From assembly GCA_023078555.1 (NCBI GenBank), contig CM041196.1, positions 2,604,001 through 2,668,000 on the forward strand: a DNA stretch of 64,000 nt, in the 5' to 3' direction. Below the pieces are notes generated by a model. The model worked only from the letters and a program-made list of their open reading frames with translations, was not told where the DNA came from and ran no database searches. The stretch comes from Ulva prolifera (taxonomy: Eukaryota; Chlorophyta; Ulvophyceae; Ulvales; Ulvaceae). Shown here in pieces: positions 1-12,548 of this stretch; the stretch's first letter is position 1; every line of letters starts with the position of its first letter. Both the position numbers and the translations under genes were made by a program.

Positions 1-3000
1 CAGCAGTGCGTCGGCCGTGACAAAGAAGTTCCGGCGGAAGACCTTCCAGCCTGGCGCGTACTTGATCGGCGGGAACGCACCGCGTGACGGCTCTCCGCCA
101 TCCCATGCGAGGGAGGGCGTAAGGGTCTGCAGGTCTGGGGCGCCCTCCAGGATGCGCTTGTTACTCGCCTACAAGCCGCAGGGTATCAGCAGTACCAGTA
201 TCAGTGTACAAGCAGGTGTGAGCTGGCCTCGCCGTAGCCTGGGCGGGGGGGGGCGGGGGGCGGGGGCTGCTTCCTTTTGGAACTACTGTGTGTGCATAGG
301 CGGCATTAGCTTGGGTGGTCCCAATCTGCGTTGTGTGCGCGCTTGGACCAGAAGCAGCAGGACACAGTTGCGGGGACGTTGGCGAAGGCATGAACGGTTG
401 AGTGAGCACGGTCCCCACTGACTCTGATCCGTTTGTCTGGTCACACTTGTTTCCTTTTCAGACCATATACTGGATGCATGCCAGTCATAAGGTTCAGTCC
501 CAGCATCCGACACAGCCCAGGTTTGATGATACACGATGATTCAGGTTGCAAGTGGTCGCCGCAGAGCCAATACACGCAGCCATGTGAGTGTGTGTTGAAG
601 TTGATTCGGATGAGATTCGGTTTCAGTGTTTGTTTTCTCCCGTTCACTCTTTTGTAAATCACACAGACATCAACATAGCTGCACATCGGTGCGCAGGCAG
701 AGTCGCGGCGGCGACACCACGTTGTCTGCAGCAGAGTCACCACGACCTGTGCATCGGTCCATGCATTTGATGCCATAATGCACAGCTGGGGGCATACTTC
801 CCCACACGGGCGTGATCCGTGCAGCAGGCGCCGCCGCACCCATGCTGTGCCAGGCCCCGGCGCTGTGACAGCCATGCACGCGCGTGGCAGAGGAGGCGCA
901 CCCACAGTGACACGGCCGTCATCTTCCCGGAACCGCCATCGAGCTGCCACAGCCGCACGCGCCAGTTTCCACAGGTTGCGGGAGCGTCGGGGTTGGTGGG
1001 TGCGGGTGGAGTCACGGGGTCTGGTGGCGGGCAGGCAGGGGGGTCCTCGCCACAGGCGCTCTGCCAGTCCGGCGGGTGGCCGCCGTGGAGCACGAGCCAA
1101 ACGCAGGAGCCCTTGACCTTGTACTGAACCTATACATGGTCAACTGTTGCTGCATCTGGGATGACTCTCACTTGCAGCCTGGGGCCAGGCGCAGCCAGCA
1201 TGACCGAGGGATGTCCCGCTCGCCCCAAGCCACAGTTTGTCTGATGGTGCGTCAGCTTGCGCTGGTACGTATTGCTACGTGCCCATGTACAGCTTCAAGC
1301 GTCCACAAACTCGCGGCGGTTGTTTGTCATGTTGTGTGCACTCGTATCATGTGCAAGCGGGCTGCCTTGAAAACTGCCATAATGATCTAATCAAAATCGA
1401 TTTTGCAGAAGTGATCTCCACAAGCTTCTCTGCAGGCGGAGAGACGCATAGTACTTCTGAAGAGCCTGTGAGCCAGTAGCCTGAAAGCCTTGCCGAACCA
1501 AAGCAGGTCCGCACTGCTTCATGATTGCACTCTAGCGGCCGTGACGTTCTGGTTCTATCAGGTTGGGGTACACAGGCTGCCGCAGCACAGAAGTGACACT
1601 GCCGAAGCGCATTCTGCAGTACGACACCAGCCATGCCAGCCCGGGGGCGTGCTCAGATCAGCGCAGAAGGAACGTCCACGGTGGTGGCACATCAAAGGGC
1701 AGCACCTTGAAGCACTTGCCGCCCTTGCCCTTCCAGTACAGCGCATCCACCGTGTAGATCCTGCCCTTGCGGAGCCTCACATAGTTTGACGAACGCCGCT
1801 TACATGCCGCCTGAGCGCCCGGCTGCGCGAGCCGCACCACACTCACCGCGTCATCATGCATGACGTCATCCCCGTTGCCGTCGCCTGCTGCGCCAACCTC
1901 CCGCACGTCCAGCTGGAAGCCGTCGGCGGCGTACACTTGCAGCGAGATGTCCACGTCTGCGCTCGGCCGCCACTGTGTGCGCGCCCGGAGGAGGAAGTTT
2001 GCGGTGAAGCGCTCGAGGCCGTACACGTGCGCCAGGGGCTCGTCGGAGCTGCGAGGATGGAAGTTGATGTACTTCACCATGCGGCAGTTGCTCTCACGCC
2101 AGTCCGGCTTGAACGCGTCGGTCCACTGCAGCGCCACGTGCATGTGTCCATCGATGCACGACCCCTGTGCTCAGGAGCCTGCCAACGGCTCCCACATCGC
2201 ACAATTGTTGACACGTCAGCCAAGGTGTACACTAGTGAAGATTATGCAATCAGCATAGAAATTTAGGCACGCAGGGCCCGACAGCCACGGCCGCAGCGGA
2301 CGGCCCACCAGCCTACCTGTGTGGCACGCCAACAAACGTACAGCATGTATGCCCCGCAACGAGTAGAGATCAGCCCACAGCGCTGCATGCATGCGGTCCA
2401 TACACACGATCATGAGAATCGGCCGTACGCTCATGCTGGGAATGGTGGACAGGTCGTTCGCGCCCTGGGGCACAGCCGGGGGTGTCGTCAGCTGCCACGT
2501 GCACAGCTCCCAGCCCATGGTCGTGAGCTCCGGCGGCGGGCACGTGCTGGGGATGGACGGCGGCGGTGGCGGAGGCGGCGCCGCGGGCGGGGGCGCGGCC
2601 TCAAGCACCTCAGGCTCTATGGCCGGCAGCATGTCACAGCCGCAGGCAAGAGGGTGCAGGACAAGCCGCTCCGGGATGCGGCGGAGGAGGTGTGCGGGGC
2701 ACCGCCAGGTGTGCTTGGCGATGACACGCAGCGAGATGCCGTGGGTGCCCCCGGAGTGCGCATGCATGACCGTCGTGCGGTGGCAGCCCGCCGGCAGGTG
2801 CACAAACCGTCTGCTCTGCCAGCAGCGGCGGTGGCCACGGCCGCGGCGGGGCTTCCCAAACACCTGCATGTATCCCATGCGACCATGCAGCCAGACGTCT
2901 CCTGACGCGCGCACTACTGATGTCCCGGCGAATCGCGAGTGCTGCCTGGGGGGGAGGAACAACGCTGCAAGCGGAATGGCGGCAGAGGCACTGCCGAGGA

Positions 3001-6000
3001 GCTCAGCCTTGGAGCTCTGCCTTATTGAATCATCACTGATGACCACCTCGTACACACGAGCCCGCCATGCGGGCGCTGCACGGTGTCGTGGGGTGTTCGG
3101 GGCGGCGCACCCGGCGGCCATCGATGTGCACCTCCACGGAATCGCTGCTGCAGACGACCAGCTTGATATGCACATCGCGCGCATGGCACACGTTTGCCAC
3201 ATACTCCGCAATGTAGTCGTCCTCGACTCCCTCAAACAGTGGCTCACTCGACTCCGCAAAGAAGACATCAGGGACGTTGGTCGCAAAGACCGGCGTGGGC
3301 TTCTCGAGCGCAATCTGAACATGGCAGAATTCTTGAATTATTGCCTCTGTTGCATTAACGTTCACATGTGACAGGAGCGCCTCGCTCTCTCATTAAAAAC
3401 ACTGCTGACGTTCATGGGTGTGAGCGCTGCAGTGCATTCTGTTGACAGCTGCGTGGCAGCCTTGCTCTGCGGGACTGCAGAAGATGCCATATGCACTTGT
3501 CTGCCTAAGCTCATCCTTGCAGATTTACACATAGCTATGCATAGGTTCATCTGTGACGAAGGCAGGGGGCATGGGCACACCTTCCGGTGTAGAACATGTT
3601 GGCACTTGTGCCGCTTCCACGGCCTCTCAGCCTCTGCAAACTGATACACTCTCGCCAGCCAGGAATTCCGGCAAGGTGCGCATGTTGGAGGATCCGTTGC
3701 AGCCGGGCATGCCCCCTCCACTGTGTGCAGAAAAATATGCTCCTGCATAGCCATGCGCACATATTTGAAACCCACATCTTTGGCATGTCTTGCACCACAA
3801 GTGATAGGTGGATATCAGATCGCCTGCTGGTAGCGCTGCTTCTGGGGTAGCCGAATCGTGCTTCTTGGACCTGGACTTGGAATGCAGGTGTACTGAACGC
3901 TTTCAAGCAGCACAGGAGAGCTGCCACGAAGATAGTCGCACGAAATTGAACAGCCGAAGCATGCAAACGATGGCGTTCAGCGAGTTGGCATCCCCAAGTC
4001 AGAGTGCAGGCCAGAAGTGGAGGCGAGGCACCCCGCACAGCCACTGGCATGGCAGCATGCTTTGACAGATGAGCACCTTGAACACGGAGCAGGCGACGTC
4101 CACATCGGCGTCCAAGTCCGACCGGTCATCGTCCTCTTCGTCGTTCACACCCGCCTCAGCGTCAGGCTCCTCCGCACCCGCGCCCGCAGCCTCCCGCTCG
4201 ATGTCATACCCCGACACTCGCCGCGGGCCCCCACTGTTCCGCCCCCGCTCTTCTCCTTCACCCTCTCCATCCCCTTCCCCCTCAGAGTCACTCAGAATCA
4301 TGCGTGCTGCGGTCTCCCCGGCCCATGCATCCGACAGTTTCACGGAATCCTTGGTGTTTGTTTGCATGATGGCCCACGCCAGTGCGTCGTCTGCCGCCGA
4401 CGTGAGCAGCCGGCGCCCTGCGGTGTTGCACGCCGGATACGTCGGCGCGCCACGGCACTCCTCCGACGTCGCGCGGCCGAACACTCGCAGCCACATGAAG
4501 GCCGCCCCGGTGTCGACAAACCGGATGGTGACGTCCGAGCAGCCACCGCGCAGCCGCACGCGCGTCGTCTGCGGCCGGGCCCACTGGCATGTGGAGTCGG
4601 CGCAGCCGCTGCTGTAAGCGACGGTCGCATCGTCCTCACCCTGTTGGACTAGGATCATCACGCTCCCAGACGCCTGCACCGCTCACGAGATGTAGATCCG
4701 CGGTGCGCCATTGCGAGCTCATGTATGCCAGCAGTATCTGTCTCAATCACTACACAGTACCGTCAAGTGAAAAGGAAATCTGAATTTGCTGAGCCGTCTT
4801 TGGAACATCAGCATGCGCTCAGAAAGGCGCTGCGGAGCGACTCAATCCTCGAGGAGGGTGGCATGAAGGCCAGGCCCGAGCCGCCAAGACATAGAGGTGA
4901 AAGTGTATGCTTGTCATGCTGCTGCTGGAGGTGGGTGTGTCGCAATTCACATCGCATGTTGCCAGCTGTTTCAATGTGGCTGCTCAAGCCAAGAGTCATG
5001 CACATACATCTACTTCACTTTGGGAATCCCAGTGTCACAATGCAATGTGAGGTCTTGATGCGATGCCATTTTGAGCACAGTCCAAGCACAGAAGGTCAAA
5101 GCATGCTTCCACGTCCAGGTTGCACTGAAGTCGACCAAATCACCGTGTAACAGGGAACGGACAACACATATTCATCAGTCAACGATTTGTGCTACAAGTG
5201 CATTGTTTCTGTGCTCCAGCAATGGTGAGTCCATGCTGTATCGCACCTGGACTGTGAAGTCAAGCTCGTGCATAGCACGGCGGTCCGGCAGGCACAGGTA
5301 CGCAGACAGCTCGAGAGCCAGGCTCCAGTCGTCAATGTGGTAAGAGCTGTACACCTCACTACTCAGCAGCTTCGACACGAGGTGCTCCAAGGCTGCAAGC
5401 TCTGCTAAGGAGCCATTGTGGGGGCCGAAATCAATGTCACCACCGCTGATGTACTGTGTCTGCAGCCACAGCAAAATTGGAAAATGTGCTTCACAAGGCG
5501 GTCTGAGACTTTATCTGCCAGCGCGATGTGATATGGAATGTCTGCACAGAAACATGTCCCACGGTTCCATGCCATGTAAGATGCAAAACATCGGCTGATG
5601 CAGGTCCGACCTGCAGAGTCTGTACGTGCTCGAAAACAGTGGTGAAGCTGTGCAAGTCTGTGGCATCTCTGCTTTACGCCATACCTGCCGAATGCTTATT
5701 ATTGGACACTTTTCATACGAACTCAAAGTTTACGCAGCAACCTGAAACCTGCTGATATCATTCCCAGGCCTAGGGCAGCACATGCGCACATCAGAGGCAA
5801 CCATAGACATAAACTACTGCACTCAGACACAGCACTGCAACACTTTGATACTGAACTGGATTATCATTGGGACTCAGGCAACAACCAGGATCTCGCACCA
5901 CTGTCACATCATCGATGCCATTCCTCACCACATCACCCTTGGCTGTGCGGAGGACAAATGCTTCGCCATCATTCAACGCAGGGTGCGCCTTCACTTTCCA

Positions 6001-8851
6001 GCGCTGGCAGCTTGGAGACGTGACCTCTGGCTCTGGGGGCTGCAACAATGCTTCATGTTGATCAAAGTTGGATGTCCACTTTGTATGTACCTCCTCAAAT
6101 GCACATTGCTCTCCGATGTGCATTGCAGCAGGCACAGCATCCCAGTCATAGCAACCGGCCTAGAGTTGCTCCTGTCTGGAAGCATGACATGCAAGCTCTG
6201 ACAGGAACACCAATTAGGAATGGTCTCACGGAAACTATACGCTGATGCACGTTGGACAACATCCAGCGCCTATGCTACGCCTGCTCTTCAAAGAACCGTC
6301 CGTATGGTACGCAGGCTTGGGTTGCGTGAGGACAGATCACATCGGAGTATATCCATTCAACACATGCAGTCATTCCACCTTGAAATGGAGCACTGTCTTA
6401 CTCAACTGCTGTTGCTTCATGGCGGCTTGGGCGCCTAGGCAGTTGGTCATATGTTCCGGCTGGATCAATGAGCATTTAGGATAGAATTCAATCGAGAGAC
6501 CAAGCATGCCCCTTGCTGCTGCCGAATGTGAGCCAGGCTCATAGGAGGGGCGCTTGGCACAACATACTGGTAGTATACTATACTTCAGAACAGTGGACTG
6601 CAACTAATATAATCTATGCATGCCGTCGCAGAGAGATGCAAACTATGAGAGGCTCTGCCATGGTCGGAAGTTTCACCAAGAAGCACCTCGGGTCCTGGTT
6701 CATCCGAACCTTCACATACTTCAATCAGATGGCAGCGCTCTGCGCCTTCCAGCTCACTGTGCACCGTCATCAGGCAGCAGTTCTCTGTGGCGTTTGGACG
6801 TACGATTGTGTGGCCACCGTCCATCTCAGGGACAGCGATTGGCCGGCAGATGTCGGCCAGGCACTTGTTGCCCTGCACCACGACGCAGTCCACTGTTTCA
6901 GATGTGTGCCTATGACATGTGACTCTGATATCGTGCTCTATCATTCACCTCCTCCCGCGAGATGAACGATGCTGCCTGTTGCCTCAGTGCAGTGATAAGA
7001 GATACGCTCACAACACCCACATGCGCCTTCCTGAGGCTGAGGATCACCTTGATCTATGTACCAGGCAACCACTCATACTGCTGCATTCCAAGCAGCTGCA
7101 TGCCCACCGCACCTTGACAGAAAAGCTCATCAAGTGATCCAGGCGGTCCTCGTGATCACACGCAGGGCAGTCCAGCCGCTGCCGGAACGCAATAAACCCA
7201 TCCAGGGGATTGCAGCCAATGTGGGTGTCCACGAGACGCTGGGGCTGCAGGTCACTGGCTCCAGCTGTCGCATCCCTGGAAACAGACAGCTCAGCCATGG
7301 CGTCCAGTGTTAGCAGCAGTGCTACCTGCCTGGTGTCCCCCCCGCGGATCGTTGCCGCGCCCCCCAGCGAGAAATTGAAAGTGGTGTACACGGTGCCAGC
7401 GATTGATGTAACCTCTTTCGTGACTGCAACGATGTGGCCCTCATCCTCGGGAATCCTTTTGCAGCGCGTGGCTCCACAGCAGCCAGCTGACCTGTCGCCA
7501 TAGCAAGAGGAATCCGGCCCCGCAATGTCATCATCTGATGCCAGCACCTCACGGCCTCCACCTGGAACATGGATATTGCCTGCTCCTGAATCAGCAACAG
7601 TAGGAGTCTAGATCTAAGCGAATGCTTCAGTCAGAACCAAAATTAGGCTTGCTTTCAGAGACACGTGGCCAGCTTGCAAGAGGTCACCTATTCGGAGCCA
7701 AGAACCAATGCAATCACAGAGACATGCGATTGTCAGCTCAACATTTCCAGATTCAGGATGGAGTGGAAAGTTCAAACTGCGGACATGTGCACGCAGATTT
7801 CTCGCACAAACCCAGAGCCCAGGAACAGCGTGGTCTTCCGCAGTGCCCAACAATCAGTCCAACATCCTATGATTGAGGTGATCAGGTCAGCCTGCTACCA
7901 TACCGTCTTGCACACATGTGAGAAAGGCAAGGCTTTGGTGCATTCCTCCTGGCATTCACGGCCAGGACACAACCACACACCTGCAGCAGGAATGGTGACT
8001 CCACTCGCAGAAGCTGCAGCGTCTATGGGCCCCAGCTGAGGTCCACTGAAGAGGTTCAATCCAACTGACAGTGTGTCTGAAACTGCAGACAATAGCGCAG
8101 TGCGGGAATCCTGTTCCCACACCCGTGCACTCAGCAGCCGCCGACGTTCAGGTGTTTGCCCGCTTAGCTGCAGCTCTGCAAGTGTCACGGCGCACTCGCC
8201 TGGGCAAGCCGTTGCACATTCATCCTCCAGCTCGTTCTGGCAGGTGCCTGCATACAGCATGGACTGAGACTGCACCAGCTTCAGTCGTCATAGGTCACTG
8301 TGGCGGTCAGTAAGTACTGCCACGGACACCACAGTCACACAGTAGAATGCCCAGAATGTTGATTTTGCTGAGCAGTCTCAGCCGTGCCGTTTCAGAGCTA
8401 CTGAGTGGTCTTCGGCGGCTGTTTCTTGTGAACGTGCACAGCCTCCACGACCACGAAGCGTCATGGACAACACTGGGAGTGTCGAGTCGCACATTCACAG
8501 TTTGTATCTTGCTCGTCCTCCTGGTCATCGAGATCTATTGCGTCTGCTTCACAGTGAACGGCGATATCGTCCGCTTTGCATGCCTCTGTTTTACAGACTC
8601 GCTGTTCCTCTTGCTCCGATGAGGAGATGTATTGCAACTCATCTGCAGCAGTCAACGCGATCCAGGTAAACAAAACATACGTCAGAATTCAGGATATTGC
8701 CCAGAGCCTTACCTGGAGCTTGAATCTCTATCGAAGTGTTGTCCTGGTCAATGAATGTGACCACGCCGTCTAGGTTGACATTGGTGCCAGGAATATTGCC
8801 AACTACACCACATCCGGCCACAAAAGCCAATACCGATACCAATCGGAGCAT
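1..8851 (-). CDS. Large multi-exon secreted protein, Cys-rich with PA14-like modules (3' end off window)
   Basis: The start is placed at the ATG at 8851, which opens a hydrophobic signal-like leader (MLRLVSVLAFVAGCGVVG). Exon 1 is 8851-8713; its intron (8712-8643, GTAAGG...GCAG) joins in phase to an acidic, Cys-containing exon from 8642. Further minus-strand exon-like tracts lie near 8265-7925, 7850-7620, 7547-7150, 6944-6650, 6135-5830, 5474-5180, 4680-4090, 3365-2400, 2143-1680, 1090-780 and 165-1. Several resemble PA14-type beta modules: SDSVEVHIDGRRV near 3150, VYAADGFQLDV near 1930, and VRLRKGRIYTVDALYW near 1740. Pro-rich linkers (2600-2500; 1060-1000) separate some modules. The tract at 150-1 is an open, well-formed coding stretch behind an acceptor at about 165, so the gene continues off the window. 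I infer a secreted or cell-wall glycoprotein. Exon ends are approximate, and two adjacent genes cannot be excluded. Confidence 0.5.
600..657. repeat. Second copy of the 63-bp insert sequence
   Basis: These 58 bp are the exact reverse complement of 47726-47783. They lie between exon-like tracts (probable intron) of the minus-strand secreted-protein gene, in that gene's sense orientation the same as in gag. No clear target duplication is visible here. Confidence 0.9.
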
Positions 8852-9627
8852 CCTCCCACGATGACCAGCTGATCTGCAGGAAAAGGTTTGCCGCAGCTGT
8901 TGCATCATAATGTCATAGTCAGGCAATCGTCTCGCTAAATAGAAATTGGGCACAGAATCTGGACAGATTTCTGGGCGGCATGATCCCAAAACTGCCTAGT
9001 TTGAATCAGGTAGCTTCTGATCGAGCACAATGGTGCTGCACCATAGTTCTCTGCAACTGTGATACACGCGTTACCCGACAGACACGAAGCTGGCACATCG
9101 CAACATAGCTGCCTTCCACAGCACGCAAGCAATCACACTTACTTACTTACAGATGACAGGGTAGCTCTTTTTGACGAGCGGCTGCACCGCGCTGCGACCA
9201 CCTCAGTGAAATGTCAGAGCACAACCGCGTATCTGTGCACGCGACATGTAGTGTCGCTTCACAGAACCCCCGCTTGCTGCACCTGGATATGCCTTTATGC
9301 ATGGCACGGAGCTCCGCAAAGTTGAGTCTGTGAAGGTGATCTCGATGGAGGATTTTCGAGTGGCTAGCAGTTCCATCACTAACGGAGATGCACGGCAGAT
9401 TTGGACGCAGGAACAGGTGTACGGACTTTCGCCTGACCAACTACATGGATGAGTCCACTTCAGTTTACAGTAGCAACTTTGTGCCCGGTCGATGAGCAGA
9501 CTAACGTACCACAACCAGTACCGTTCGAATCAGATGATGTACACATGTTTTCGGCAGTTACTTTGTCCTTTTGCCATTTCGAATCTTACAATGAATTGTC
9601 TGGATATGCAAATACATACAGCTTCAG
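8852..9627. other. Intergenic, no gene seen
   Basis: This stretch lies upstream of the secreted-protein start at 8851 and downstream of the J-domain gene stop. An open minus-strand extension (8852-8989) continues in frame upstream of the signal peptide but is probably 5' leader. I see no convincing coding exon, repeat or RNA gene. Confidence 0.4.
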
Positions 9628-10346
9628 CTAGTTATCGGCTCTGCTTGGCGCATCGTTCGGCAGATCTCTTGCACTGTGCTTGGTCAGATTCAGACCCCTT
9701 GGTTTACGCGGGTACATGCTCTCATGCTGACTCCATTTGACAGAAAACATGACAAAGCTGGTCGCTATTGCAGCTCCACAAACAGCCAATGTGACTGGTA
9801 TTCCACCTCTCGCTTTCATCTGGTTGTAGGCTGAAGCTCTGACTTGACTTGGACTGGGCTGCCATGTCCGGGCTTCAGCAGCTTGGGTTGCGTATGGAGA
9901 TGCCTGCATGATGAATTGTACAGCCATTTATTTTGATTCGTTCAGGTACCAAGTTTCGAACGAGTTTCACATGTTATGTACTAGTAGTGCATGCAATCTG
10001 ACAGTGCAACCAACACATGCGAATATGCTAACAGACGATGACAAAAATATCCCGACGATGTCCAAACGATCTGATTGGTTATAGAGTGTGATGTTTATTG
10101 CTCAGCCGAGTATGTTTCTCAACGTCAGCAGGGAGCTGTGACGTGGGGCTCAGAACATACCGAGTCGTCGAGCAATGTCTTCATAGCCCATTGCACCTTG
10201 TGAAATCGCTCAGCGGCAAATTTGGTTTTATTGTTGTCTGGATGCCACTGCTTGGCTTGGCGGTAGTAAGCATCCTTGATTTCATCCCTGGAGCACCCTT
10301 GCCGTACTCCGAGGACGGTATGTGGTGACTCAGACATCTTGGACAT
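9628..10346 (-). CDS. Short J-domain (DnaJ-like) protein with C-terminal membrane segment
   Basis: Two exons join in phase 0: exon 1 10346-10161, donor GTATGT at 10160; exon 2 9903-9628 after acceptor GCAG. The product is 153 aa. Residues 8-60 form a J domain with the diagnostic HPD at residues 35-37 inside QAKQWHPDNN, the loop that stimulates Hsp70 ATPase activity. A single hydrophobic segment at about residues 96-117 (IPVTLAVCGAAIATSFVMF) is followed by a basic tail (YPRKPRG). There is no signal peptide, Gly/Phe region or zinc-finger region, so this is a class C (type III) J protein, probably tail-anchored with the J domain facing the cytosol or an organelle matrix. It would recruit an Hsp70 to a membrane; which membrane is not visible. 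The ATG at 10346 gives the N-terminus; an alternative Met lies three codons downstream. Confidence 0.8.
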
Positions 10347-10873
10347 CCTTTTCGTCCTGTATTATGATCAATTGCATGTTCAGGAAAAAAACTCGAGCCA
10401 GCAAAAGCCTCAAGAACGACAGCTCATACGAACAAGCCTTTTGTTCGAGGACTATGGGGTGATTTTTGTCTCATCCCGCACCATACCATGCAAGGGTTGC
10501 AGGTGCGACAATGCCCTGAGCTCAATCATTCGACAGTCTGAAGTACACCCAGTCTATCGTCAACCTCCTGGCTGTGCATGTCGTGATTTCAGCTCGCTGG
10601 TGCGACCGTCGCGTCGTGTAGGCGTCCTTGTTTTGTATTGCCTGTAGACACACGGCGGGCGATGCCGACGCGACCACAAAAACAACGGTCTGTTCTGGAA
10701 CATGGGCCCCGGTGAGAAGTGGTAATTCACGACATGCAGGTGTCTTGCAGCAAAGCGCCAATACGGGATTGAACGACAAGAGTGACAGCCTAGACACGGG
10801 ACCCCTTTCTGAAACATCTTCAGAATCTGTTCTCGCTAAGCCATAGTTGAAGATAGATCTGGTTTGCTGACAA
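10347..10873. other. Intergenic between divergent genes
   Basis: This is the shared upstream region of the J-domain gene (minus) and the uL6 gene (plus). Open frames here have no recognisable protein features. A bidirectional promoter is possible, but I see no clear TATA element. Confidence 0.35.
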
Positions 10874-11710
10874 ATGTCAGTCAATCTGCTAAGCCGTGTA
10901 GTGTCGAGACAGCTGTCACAGTGCTCCGGCGCACTGTTTGGCGTTTCAGGTGAATAAGCCTTATGATGCACTCGCAACATTGCTTGCTTTATGAACAAGC
11001 AATGTTGTTACACTGATCCTGGTGTAGCTGCTTCTCAACGTGATCTGCAACAATGAGGTGCAGGGTGCCCATGGGACTTGGCACAACCACAGCATTCAGG
11101 GTCGCGGGCATGCAGCAGCTCTGGTAGCGATGCAGACTTAACATCCAGAGATACTGGGGATGGAATATCAGCAGATGTTCGCACTACAGATGCAGCAGCC
11201 CAGCCGGACGAGCAAGCTCTCAAGCTACGCTTCGAAGACCCGGAGGGATTCGATGATGATTTTTTTCCTGTGCAGCTGCTGCGGGAACCATATGGCATGA
11301 TGGGAGACAAACGAGTGACGCGAGCAGAAAAGCTCGCTGCCAAGAAGGCCATGAAAGGGGTGGACAGAAGGTTACAGTATCATCATATTGCTGTGCCGCC
11401 CAATGTGACCGTGCAGGCTCTAGGTACACGTCTATTCTTCACGGGGCCTCTCGGGTCAAATGCAATCGATCTCGAAAAGGTAGATGATCAGGGGCTCAGT
11501 GCGTTCAAGTTGCAGCGTGGCGAGGATGGTCGCATTACAGGTATCGATCTTGCAGGCCCAAGCAAGTCAATCACTGGCACGGCTCGCACGCTGTTGCATA
11601 ACAAGATCAACGGAGTTGCACGTGGCTATCTTGTGTATCTGCAACTGTCAGGTGTCGGTTTCAGAGTTAGCAAAGAGAACAAGGACGTGTCTTATCCTGT
11701 GGGCTACTAG
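10874..11710 (+). CDS. MRPL6: Organelle-type ribosomal protein uL6, C-terminal part missing or unassigned
   Basis: Exon 1 (10874-10949) encodes an Arg/Ser-rich, acid-free leader (MSVNLLSRVVSRQLSQ), typical of a mitochondrial presequence. The intron 10950-11063 (GTGAAT...GCAG) joins in phase 1 to exon 2 (11064-11710), for 240 aa in all. After a low-complexity acidic stretch, residues about 120-240 match the uL6 N-terminal fold: VPPNVTVQALGTRLFFTGPLG, then GTARTLLHNKINGVARGYLV and LSGVGFRV. uL6 sits in the large subunit near the GTPase-associated centre. The frame stops at VSYPVGY, where the family normally continues with GYSH and a second similar domain of 80-90 residues. A uL6-like stretch (VPDALPLRLDISC) lies at about 11820-11860 but is preceded by an in-frame stop. 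The gene is either spliced in a way I cannot resolve or truncated. Mitochondrial rather than plastid location is inferred from the presequence. Confidence 0.75.
10975..11007. repeat. Inverted repeat (12-bp stem) in the uL6 intron
   Basis: The arms at 10975-10986 and 10996-11007 are perfect complements with a 9-nt loop. The hairpin lies inside intron 1 of the uL6 gene. It could be incidental or affect splicing. Confidence 0.6.
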
Positions 11711-12548
11711 GCTGTAATTCTCAGCTTGTGTGTGCTTCGCAACAGCATAAACTACACACAAGCTAGACATGTTGTCATGGAATCAGCCTTCTCCAGTCAT
11801 GCATAATTTTTCCACACCGTTCCAGATGCGTTGCCTCTCAGATTGGACATATCGTGTGGTCCAGTGCACCAGGTGTGCATCACTACGTTTGCGTGCACGT
11901 GCAATGGTATGTTGTAAGAATGGCAAATTATCCTATCTCACTTGTCGGATGTGATCACATCAGCTTCCTGCTGGCCCAGCAAAGCACCATCGCAACGCCC
12001 CGGGACCCCAAGGACGTTTGATGATGGTGCTCTGCAGGCTCCTCCTTTTTAACTCTCGTGGAGTGTCAGAGCTCTGACACTCCACGAGAGTTAAAAAGGA
12101 GGAGCCAAGAACAGCGGCGTCTGCGACTCTCAGTATTTGAGCAGTTTCGCGTGAACTTCGTTCAGGCTGGAGCATCTGCGTGGCTCCATGGCAGCTGAAC
12201 CGCGCAGAGCGCAGAACCTTGGCAACACTCAGGGTGACGCATGCATGGCTGAAGGTCCTGTGCTGAGGTGTAATATGGAGCGAGGTGCAACATGCAGACA
12301 GCTGAATTGGAGAGGCCGCGCTCTGCATGGTGCCAAGCTATTACAACGTCAACACGTGAAGCGCCGTCGTATGTTCTGTGGGCATGTACCTGCGCGAAGG
12401 CCAGCTGTGCGGGAGCACCTTGTTCAGCGAAGCTCCCTCTGCTTCTTGTCAGTTCACAGTTCAAGTTTAGACATCAAAGTATAGTCCTAACATCATAGTT
12501 TACTGGCTGCGTTGGACAGCGGTGCTCGCCACCGCACAACACGAGGCA
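11711..12548. other. Intergenic with uL6-like remnant and large palindrome
   Basis: Downstream of the uL6 stop, 11800-11880 holds a possible uL6 C-terminal fragment in a frame with a stop. The rest has no convincing coding exon. The 70-bp palindrome is listed separately. Just before it, AGCACCATC (near 11984) and GATGGTGCT (near 12022) form another 9-bp inverted pair. Confidence 0.4.
12037..12106. repeat. Perfect 70-bp palindrome (35-bp arms, no spacer)
   Basis: Bases 12037-12071 are the exact reverse complement of 12072-12106, centred on GAGCTC, and matching ends sharply at both sides. In RNA it would form a 35-bp hairpin limited only by loop closure. No target-site duplication or transposase is seen. 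It could be a foldback element, a recent inverted duplication, or an assembly or cloning artefact. Confidence 0.9.

Noticed and set aside
10522..10998. A 158-codon minus-strand frame upstream of the uL6 gene
   Set aside because: It overlaps the uL6 presequence exon and its intron on the other strand and shows no protein family features.
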